DNA of 29,975 bases. It comes from a virus. The stretch is taken from positions 1 through 29,975 of the IMG/VR virus record IMGVR_UViG_3300021364_000119. The stretch is one strand, 5' to 3'. Made by a program: the position numbers and the translations under genes. A model generated the notes under the pieces. That model saw nothing but the letters and a program-made list of their open reading frames with translations. It was not told where the DNA came from and did no database searches. Numbering within the stretch: the stretch's first letter is position 1; each line of letters starts with the position of its first letter. This document shows positions 14,511 through 21,097 of this stretch, piece by piece.

Positions 14511-15190
14511 AAGCATATATTCTCAGAATAAACACTCCAACAAGTCGTGAATACGCAGAGGTATGTGCGAAATCTTGTGACGATGTTGGATTAGACTGGG
14601 AATATTTTGAAGGTTGGTCAGATATTACTGGCCGTGCAGCCTGGTGTCAAACTGGCATTAAAATGAAATATTATGAACCACCTTTAATTATTGATAATAT
14701 GTCTCCGGCACAAAAAGCAAATGCCTGTTCAGCTGGACATGGAGCGATATGGAAAAAGATAGCTGAGGGTGATGATAATGTTGGTATTGTATTAGAACAT
14801 GATGCAATTATGTATTATAAACCTTATGAAAAAATACCAGACAATTATTTAATTACGTTGGGTTATAAACTTACAGACCCATCTAGATACGACCATAAAA
14901 AGGCTGGACCTCCTAATGCTCTAATAAATATAACTGGCCACGAAGGTGCTCATGCATATATGATGACAAAAAGAACCGCGCAAAATATGGTTCATGAAAT
15001 TGAGGAAAAAGGAGTTTTAGGCGCAGTTGATAATGCATATTTTATCCGAGGACAGCGTAGAACGAATATACCATTATGCATTATGTCACCAACACCAGCG
15101 ATGGGTTGGTTAAGGGAGTCGACTATATGGTCGGCAAGCGCAGCTGTAAATTATGAATTTATACCTTCATTCGCAGAGTTTTATAAATAA
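14507..15190 (+). CDS. Glycosyltransferase, GT25-like
   Basis: The 227-residue product begins MKAYILRINTPTSREYAEVC, like the ILRI-type opening of GT25 enzymes involved in LPS glycosylation. KANACSAGHGAIWKKIAEGD then VGIVLEHDAIMY matches the family's CxxSH...W and LEDDA patterns; here H replaces the first D (EHDA). HAYMMTKRTAQ is also family-like. It closes the glycan cassette, overlapping the sulfotransferase by 4 bases, and its stop codon lies within the late promoter for the next operon. Confidence 0.8.
   Translation: MKAYILRINTPTSREYAEVCAKSCDDVGLDWEYFEGWSDITGRAAWCQTGIKMKYYEPPLIIDNMSPAQKANACSAGHGAIWKKIAEGDDNVGIVLEHDAIMYYKPYEKIPDNYLITLGYKLTDPSRYDHKKAGPPNALINITGHEGAHAYMMTKRTAQNMVHEIEEKGVLGAVDNAYFIRGQRRTNIPLCIMSPTPAMGWLRESTIWSASAAVNYEFIPSFAEFYK
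15182..15189 (+). promoter_or_regulatory. T4-type late promoter TATAAATA
   Basis: An exact TATAAATA octamer overlaps the end of the GT25-like gene and lies 37 bases before the ATG at 15226. It probably drives the long run from 15226 to 23503. Confidence 0.75.
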
Positions 15191-15225
15191 AACAAATAGA
15201 GCTCTAAATTACGGGATTATACCTT

Positions 15226-17064
15226 ATGGACCCAAAAGATAAATTAAACCCACGCCCAGAGGCAGAGATGGACGACGAGTCTCAGCGTGACGGTTTAGAA
15301 CCTAGAAAGCCTAAAGAAGATTCAAAAGACAAAGAAAAGAAAAAGAAAGGTTCATTACTTAAAAAAGATACCGAAGGTCGTGTCGATTCTTCAAAGTATG
15401 TAGAAACAGAACCAACAATTTCAGAAGCTGCAAGAAAATCTACAGCTGTAATTGGATTCGGTCGTATGAATCCTCCTACATCAGGCCATGAAAAACTGGT
15501 AAATAAAATTATTAATGAGGCCATTTCCCGTGATGGCGACCCATTGGTATATCTTTCCAAAACACAAGATTCAGATAAAAATCCATTAACATATGACCAA
15601 AAAATGAGATATGCAAAAGCATTCTTTGGCAAAAAATATTTTCCTGTTTCAAGATCTCGAACAATTATCGAAGTTGCAAAAGAACTTGATGGTGTATATG
15701 AAAATTTAGTTGTTGTAGTTGGTTCAGATAGAATAAAAGAATTTAGTGGATTAATGAACAGATATAATGGAAGGGATTATAATTTTAAAACATTAGATGT
15801 CATTTCCGCAGGTGAGCGTGACCCAGATTCAGATGGAGTCACCGGTATGTCTGCATCAAAAATGAGAGCTGCAGCAGAAGATGGTGATTTAAAATCATTC
15901 ACAAAGGGTGTTCCATCAAAAGGTAGACGTTTCGCAAATGCAATGTATAATGATGTTCGCAAAGGACTTGGCATGGTGGAAGAATCATTTGATGATATGG
16001 TAGCCAATTTCTTAGGCGAAAGAGTTGTAAATGGTAAACTTGACCCATTATCTGCAATGGGTAAATCAAAACTTACCGGCCGAGAGGTTGCTCAATATTA
16101 TAGAGATAATCCTAAGGCGAAGTCAGCCTCAAAGAAAAAAGAAGTTAAATTAGGTATTGAACTTGCTCTTGATTTAAGTGGTAATTATAATTACGCTATT
16201 AAAGAAATTGATAAAATTAAACGCAATTTATCCAAACATCCAGAAGTTCAAAAAGCATTACAATTTGCAAATGAATCCGTAAATCAAGAACTCTATACTG
16301 CATCCTCATTCCGTAAAAGATTATTAGATGAAAAGATGACAGTTGCTGATAAAAGAGCAAAAAGTAATTATTATAAAGATGACTCAAAGGACGGTAAATT
16401 ATCTAAATCCACATCTGCAAAACGCCACGCACAATTTGCAAAACAAACAAAAATGGACGACGATGACCCAGCTGCATATAAACCAGCACCTGGTGACGCG
16501 ACAGCAAAAACAAAACCATCAACACATACAAAAAGATTTAAGGCAATGTTTGGTGAGTCAAACGGTGCATTTTTAAAACGACCTCACCAATTATTAAGAT
16601 CTGATAATACAGTAAACTTTGATTATCGCTTTAAAATGTATTCCGCTGCAAAGGCAATGGACGAAAGAGTAAAACAAAGAGAAGAGATTAAAGCACAAAT
16701 CGAAGGTGAAGGCGATCCTTGTTGGGATGGCTATAAACAAGTTGGTATGAAAAAAGGCCGCAAAGGTAATATGGTACCAAATTGTGTTAAAGAAGAATTA
16801 GAACAGCTAGCAAATGAAGTCGAATTTATATTCATGAATGAAGGCGATACAGATAAAACACTACGAGATAAGGCAAAGAAATCAGGTATGCCTTTTAATA
16901 TCTTAAAGAAAGTGTTTGATAGAGGTGTCGCTGCATGGAGAACTGGCCACAGACCAGGTACTACTCCTACACAGTGGGGATTTGCCCGTGTTAATAGTTT
17001 CGCAACGAAATCAAAAGGAACATGGGGTAAAGCCGACAAAGATCTAGCAGATAAGGTTAAATAA
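15226..17064 (+). CDS. Nucleotidylyltransferase (HxGH-type) with long C-terminal extension
   Basis: The 612-residue product contains an adenylyl/cytidylyltransferase-like domain at about 73-250: FGRMNPPTSGHEKL with the T/H-x-G-H motif at 85-88, VVVVGSDRIKEF, and VTGMSASKMRAAAEDGD as the second nucleotide motif. The first 67 residues are charged and disordered, ending in T-I-S-E-A (64-68), a good prohead protease site. Residues 306-352 form a helical module also found in the protein at 21098. The C-terminal RTGHRPGTTPTQWGFARVNS recurs in phage proteins as I recall. The substrate (NMN-type or other) cannot be determined. The late promoter suggests a packaged enzyme. Confidence 0.8.
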   Translation: MDPKDKLNPRPEAEMDDESQRDGLEPRKPKEDSKDKEKKKKGSLLKKDTEGRVDSSKYVETEPTISEAARKSTAVIGFGRMNPPTSGHEKLVNKIINEAISRDGDPLVYLSKTQDSDKNPLTYDQKMRYAKAFFGKKYFPVSRSRTIIEVAKELDGVYENLVVVVGSDRIKEFSGLMNRYNGRDYNFKTLDVISAGERDPDSDGVTGMSASKMRAAAEDGDLKSFTKGVPSKGRRFANAMYNDVRKGLGMVEESFDDMVANFLGERVVNGKLDPLSAMGKSKLTGREVAQYYRDNPKAKSASKKKEVKLGIELALDLSGNYNYAIKEIDKIKRNLSKHPEVQKALQFANESVNQELYTASSFRKRLLDEKMTVADKRAKSNYYKDDSKDGKLSKSTSAKRHAQFAKQTKMDDDDPAAYKPAPGDATAKTKPSTHTKRFKAMFGESNGAFLKRPHQLLRSDNTVNFDYRFKMYSAAKAMDERVKQREEIKAQIEGEGDPCWDGYKQVGMKKGRKGNMVPNCVKEELEQLANEVEFIFMNEGDTDKTLRDKAKKSGMPFNILKKVFDRGVAAWRTGHRPGTTPTQWGFARVNSFATKSKGTWGKADKDLADKVK

Positions 17065-17066
17065 AA

Positions 17067-17615
17067 ATGAGTGGTGCAGGAGACTGGGGAACAGATAAAG
17101 CGCGCAATAGACTTCAGAAAGACACACCAGGACAAAAAGTAGGAGAAGAAAAAATGGAACCATTTAAATTAGATGGTCGAACAAAGGCATTTAAAGAAAA
17201 GGTCAAGAAACTTGCGTATTCAAAGAAGAAACTTAATGCTCAAGCAATTAAATTATTAGACCCTAAAGATTTTGATAATCCTTTGAAAGGCTACCCATAT
17301 AACGAGAGAATGACAAAAGAGCATTCAGAAGAATTAATGGCATTTGTTAAAAATGCAAACGAAGCAGGTGTTGAACCTACAGAATTAATGGACGCAGTGG
17401 AAAACTGGATGGCCATTAAAGGTTATACACAAGTTAAAGAAGAATCTGAATTAGATGAAGATTGGCGCAAAGACATGGAAAGAGCTGTTGATGATGCAAA
17501 TGCAAGAATTGCAAAGGCTGAAAAAGAGCTCGAGGCTGCCAAACAGAAAAAAGCAGACGTAAGAGCAAAATATAAAGACAAATATAATCGCGCGGTCGAC
17601 AAGGCCAGAGGATAA
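17067..17615 (+). CDS. Coiled-coil protein of the packaged-protein operon
   Basis: This 182-residue charged protein begins MSGAGDWGTDKARNRLQKDT and lies 2 bases after the nucleotidylyltransferase stop. The centre has NPLKGYPYNERMTKEHSEEL and the C-terminal 50 residues are a strong coiled coil (ERAVDDANARIAKAEKELEA). There is no catalytic motif. No clear ribosome site precedes the ATG, so it is probably read by coupling. Function unknown; the company and composition fit a head-core or internal protein. Confidence 0.75.
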   Translation: MSGAGDWGTDKARNRLQKDTPGQKVGEEKMEPFKLDGRTKAFKEKVKKLAYSKKKLNAQAIKLLDPKDFDNPLKGYPYNERMTKEHSEELMAFVKNANEAGVEPTELMDAVENWMAIKGYTQVKEESELDEDWRKDMERAVDDANARIAKAEKELEAAKQKKADVRAKYKDKYNRAVDKARG

Positions 17616-17641
17616 GACCTTATCAAGGTGAACAATACATT

Positions 17642-19066
17642 ATGCGAAATTTCTCAAACTTTTTATCTGAAGCGAAAGGCGAAGACTTTCAACTCAGAGT
17701 AATCATGGTCACGACTGTGCCGGATGCAAATATGCCGGCATTTCGTACCGCCTCCCACCTGGAAAAAGTATGTAAGGAACGCAATGTTCCTTTTTTTGGC
17801 TTTGATGTTGAACGTGGTTCTATTGAATGGGCAGATGGTATAGGTTCATATGTCATTCGTAATCGTAAAGACCAAACAGGCTTTAAAGTTGGACCTGGCA
17901 CTCTTTGTATTGTCCGCGGTAATGTAAGACACAATAAAGGTTGGTTTGATAAAGTTTCACAATTTGAGAAATCAGGTTGTACAATGGTCAACGCAAGAGA
18001 AGTTGCTGAATTGTGTAATGACAAATATCGCTGTTATCTCAAATTACAAGATTTTGGTTTAACACAACCAAGAACAGTCTTAATTCCAAACGAAGAAGAT
18101 GATGGTATTCAATCAGCATTAGAAAACCTTGATAGACCATTTCCGATTATTATGAAAACATTGGAAGGTTCAGAAGGTGTGGGGGTTGTTAAAATTGATT
18201 CCGAATCTTCACTTAAAGCTTTTATCCAATTAATCTATAAACAAGATGAAGCTGCAGCCTTATTAATCCAAGAATATATTGAAATGAAAGAAGATTACCG
18301 TGTCCATGTATTGGACGGTAAGGTTATAGCAAGTATGACTCGTGGTAAGGTCAAAGGCGATTTTCGTTCAAATGTCACACAAGGTGGCGATGTAAATGAA
18401 GTCAAACTCACAAAATTAGAAGTGGAACAATGTCTATTGGCAGCAAAAGCTGTAGATGGTAGATGGGTCGCTGTTGATTTTATTCCTTCAAAAGATAGAG
18501 AAAAAGAACCTCCTTTCATATTAGAGGTCAATCACAGCCCTGGCACAAAAGGTATTGAATCCGCAATGGCTGGTTCAAAAGAAAAAGGTGATAAGGAAAA
18601 TCCACTTTTAAATTTACTAATAGACCATTTTTCACAAAAGAAATTCCATTGGTCACATCCAACACAGGTTGGATATATAGAAATGGTGACGATAGAACCA
18701 TTTGGACAATTAACGGCAAAACTTGATACAGGTAATTATAGATACCCAGTACTACATGCTGATAAATATAAAATTGAGGGAAAGAATATTACATTCACAT
18801 CGTTTGGCAAAACTATAAAAACCAAACTGATAGGCGATTACGTTTCTAAAACAATGGTCGGCGAAGATAAAAGACCATTGGTAAAACTCAATTATGAATT
18901 CGCTGGTAAAAAATACGGCGAAATTACTTTTGGTTTAGACGAGCGCGATGGTCTTACAACAGATGTTCTATTAAATAGAAAATTAATGAATAAAATGAAT
19001 GTAATGGTTAACCCAAACAGAAAATATGTCCGTACAACAGCATTCGAGGCAGAGGAAAAAGAATAA
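17642..19066 (+). CDS. RimK-like ATP-grasp ligase fused to retropepsin-like domain
   Basis: The 474-residue product starts MRNFSNFLSEA, a clear capsid targeting pattern. Residues 90-310 form an ATP-grasp domain: PFPIIMKTLEGSEGVGVV with the ATP-binding Lys at 172, LLIQEYIEMKEDYRVHVLDG, and FILEVNHSPGTKG with the metal-binding E295 and N297. RimK-type enzymes add amino acids to protein or peptide ends. Residues 340-474 resemble the RimB/Zn_protease retropepsin-like family, with LDTG at 361-364 as the catalytic Asp motif. The fusion combines an adding and a cutting function. It overlaps the next gene's ATG by one base. Confidence 0.85.
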   Translation: MRNFSNFLSEAKGEDFQLRVIMVTTVPDANMPAFRTASHLEKVCKERNVPFFGFDVERGSIEWADGIGSYVIRNRKDQTGFKVGPGTLCIVRGNVRHNKGWFDKVSQFEKSGCTMVNAREVAELCNDKYRCYLKLQDFGLTQPRTVLIPNEEDDGIQSALENLDRPFPIIMKTLEGSEGVGVVKIDSESSLKAFIQLIYKQDEAAALLIQEYIEMKEDYRVHVLDGKVIASMTRGKVKGDFRSNVTQGGDVNEVKLTKLEVEQCLLAAKAVDGRWVAVDFIPSKDREKEPPFILEVNHSPGTKGIESAMAGSKEKGDKENPLLNLLIDHFSQKKFHWSHPTQVGYIEMVTIEPFGQLTAKLDTGNYRYPVLHADKYKIEGKNITFTSFGKTIKTKLIGDYVSKTMVGEDKRPLVKLNYEFAGKKYGEITFGLDERDGLTTDVLLNRKLMNKMNVMVNPNRKYVRTTAFEAEEKE

Positions 19067-19956
19067 TGAAAGCAGTAAAAGGTAGTATTAACGAGGCATT
19101 AAGACAAGTTGCAGCTTATAATAGTAATCAACTTGCTGAAGCATCAATGTCAAAGAAACAAAGTTTAGAAGATTTTGCTAAAGCAGTTGGTGTTGATAAA
19201 AAAGAACAACAATGGATTATGGATAATGAAGATGATTTCGGCCATTACCATAATAACAGTGCTCTGAAAAAGTCTTGGTTATCTCTATCATATCCAGTTT
19301 ATGACGGCGATTATTACTTTGCTTTTATTGGTGATAACGAAAGAGAAAATGCCAAGCTCAATGCTGAAGCAAATCGTAAATTAAGACAATTAGCAAAAAG
19401 TTCAATGGGGAACGAAGAAATTTTTGATGAAATGAGTAAATTATTCGGCATGACTGCATATTCTAATGTTGGTGCTGGTGATACAATGACTCGTGACGAA
19501 CTGTGGAGAGCAATTCAACATATTCGTAAAGACTATAAAGAAGAAACGGAAGTTGAAGGATACGAAGAGCTTGAAGAAAAAGTATTAAAAGGTGCAATGG
19601 CAAAAATGGCTCGTAAAATACTAGATAAAATGAGAAAACGTGCTAAGAAAATTGCCCTACCTGAAAGTTTAAAAGAAGAAATAGAATTAACCGAAAGATT
19701 AAAACCACATATTGCTAAAAAATCAAAATATTACAATAAACAATTTGATAGAAAGCTTGAACTTAGAAAAATTAAATCTTTTATCAGTGGAATTCAAAAA
19801 CTTGATAAAGAGCTTCAAGGGTTTCAAAACAATGCTGGTTTCTACGGCCCAAGTAAAATATTTGATGGTCTTGCAGATGCAGAACATGAAGCATATAATT
19901 ACCAATGGGAAATCGAACAAGGGCGCTGGGACGGCGAGATAGAAGTAGATTCATAA
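19066..19956 (+). CDS. Probable head-internal protein
   Basis: The 296-residue product starts MKAVKGSINEAL; I-N-E-A at residues 8-11 fits the prohead protease site although aromatic positions 4 and 7 are missing. A second site, L-A-E-A, occurs in NQLAEASMSK near residue 25. A region at about 35-165 has WIMDNEDDFGHYH and YPVYDGDYYFAFIGD; the remainder is rich in K and E with basic helices. No enzyme motif is recognised. Overlapping starts on both sides (TAATG) show it is part of a coupled operon. Confidence 0.7.
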   Translation: MKAVKGSINEALRQVAAYNSNQLAEASMSKKQSLEDFAKAVGVDKKEQQWIMDNEDDFGHYHNNSALKKSWLSLSYPVYDGDYYFAFIGDNERENAKLNAEANRKLRQLAKSSMGNEEIFDEMSKLFGMTAYSNVGAGDTMTRDELWRAIQHIRKDYKEETEVEGYEELEEKVLKGAMAKMARKILDKMRKRAKKIALPESLKEEIELTERLKPHIAKKSKYYNKQFDRKLELRKIKSFISGIQKLDKELQGFQNNAGFYGPSKIFDGLADAEHEAYNYQWEIEQGRWDGEIEVDS

Positions 19957-20219
19957 TGAAAAGTTTTAAACAGTTTAACGAACAGGGTAATCACATTTAC
20001 CAAAAGTTTATTCTTGCTACAAGAGCAGGAGATGATGTCTGGAAATTAAATGGTCAGGAAGATGACATTAAAAAAGCAAAAGATAGATTGGCTGATATTT
20101 GGACACAAGGTGGTAGTGCAAAGGATAAAGCAATTATAGACGCTAGATTTGCACAGAAAAATAAATGGAAACTATACCAAGTCGTAAGTTGGGACGGCAA
20201 ACAAGGCAAGAAAGGATAA
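19956..20219 (+). CDS. Small capsid-targeting-motif protein
   Basis: This 87-residue basic protein begins MKSFKQFNEQG, matching the capsid targeting pattern with aromatic residues at 4 and 7 and Glu at 9. The ATG at 19956 overlaps the previous stop; a start at 19905 inside the previous gene is unlikely because the motif begins at 19956. The remainder (DDVWKLNGQEDDIKKAKDRL, LYQVVSWDGKQGKKG) has no known domain. It is a candidate internal protein. Confidence 0.7.
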   Translation: MKSFKQFNEQGNHIYQKFILATRAGDDVWKLNGQEDDIKKAKDRLADIWTQGGSAKDKAIIDARFAQKNKWKLYQVVSWDGKQGKKG

Positions 20220-20222
20220 CCA

Positions 20223-20867
20223 ATGGATAACAAAGAATTTATTAAAGATTTACTAACTCGAAAACTTGATGAAGTAATTGGAGGTCCTAAACCTGTTGGC
20301 GATGGTCAACTTGACTCTTACTATGCAATGCAGGATGCCAAAGAAAAGGCCAAAAAAGATGGTAAAGTCTGGGATAAAATGGGTCAGGACGAAAAGGACC
20401 GTTATGTTGCTCCAGAAATGGAAAAGGCTGGTTATGAGAAAAAACCTGGTAATACAAAATGGACAAGAAAACCAACTGAAGATGAGAAAAAATTTGCGGA
20501 TAAAGTCAGAGCTGATGATGAGCGCGTACGTAAAATGTCGTCCGATGATAAGATAGATTATTTTGCTAAAAATCCTCATAAATCTACAGCTGGCATGGAC
20601 GTTTCTGATGATGATTTGCAAAAGATTAAATTGGCAAGAATGGAAAAACAGCTTGAAGATCTTCTCAAGAAAGCGGAAGAGGCTCAGATGAAAATGTATG
20701 ATGCCGAAGAAGAAGGCGACGATGACGCGTATGAAGAAGCTGATGAAGAACACGAATACTGGTATGACAAAGTACAATCACTAGAAAATAAAATAGAAGA
20801 TTTAAAAGATGAAATTGGTAGTAAAAAAGAAGAAACAATAAAAACTTTTAAAAGTTTTGTTAAATAG
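20223..20867 (+). CDS. Acidic coiled-coil protein
   Basis: The 214-residue product is highly charged. It contains a basic-acidic middle with WDKMGQDEKDRYVAPEMEKA and NTKWTRKPTEDEKKFADK, then a long coiled coil (about 135-205) with an acidic run EEEGDDDAYEEADEEHEYWY. The N-terminus MDNKEFIKDLLTRKLDE only loosely resembles the capsid targeting motif. Composition recalls prohead core or scaffold proteins of T4-like phages. No enzyme motif is present. A large minus-strand open frame over it is only a shadow of its K/E-rich codons. Confidence 0.7.
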   Translation: MDNKEFIKDLLTRKLDEVIGGPKPVGDGQLDSYYAMQDAKEKAKKDGKVWDKMGQDEKDRYVAPEMEKAGYEKKPGNTKWTRKPTEDEKKFADKVRADDERVRKMSSDDKIDYFAKNPHKSTAGMDVSDDDLQKIKLARMEKQLEDLLKKAEEAQMKMYDAEEEGDDDAYEEADEEHEYWYDKVQSLENKIEDLKDEIGSKKEETIKTFKSFVK

Positions 20868-20869
20868 TA

Positions 20870-21076
20870 ATGCTATCATTTTCGGATTATTTGGAAGAAA
20901 AGGCTAAATCAAAGGCTCAACAAAGGCTTTTTGGTTTGGCACTATCGGTAAAAGATGGTGATACACCTGAATCCGAAGTCTCACAACAGGTGAGAGACAT
21001 GGCAAAGAATATTTCCAAAAAGGATTTGGAAGATTATGCCAAAACAAAACATAAAGGTTTACCAGATAAGGTATAA
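20870..21076 (+). CDS. DUF3008-like small protein with capsid-targeting N-terminus
   Basis: This 68-residue protein starts MLSFSDYLEEK (aromatics at 4 and 7, Glu at 9 and 10). The rest, KSKAQQRLFGLAL...KDLEDYAKTKHKGLP, matches the DUF3008 pattern seen in bacteria and phages, whose function is unknown. In usual DUF3008 proteins this segment begins near the N-terminus; here it is placed behind the targeting-like peptide. This arrangement fits a bacterial-type small protein adapted for packaging, an inference. It lies 2 bases after the previous stop. Confidence 0.75.
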   Translation: MLSFSDYLEEKAKSKAQQRLFGLALSVKDGDTPESEVSQQVRDMAKNISKKDLEDYAKTKHKGLPDKV

Positions 21077-21097
21077 AAATAGAATCGGAGACGATAA

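Noticed and set aside
20253-20777. Long minus-strand open frame (174 codons)
   Set aside because: It mirrors the K/E/D-rich coiled-coil gene on the + strand and gives a F/I/R-rich peptide with no domain or ribosome site; a composition shadow.
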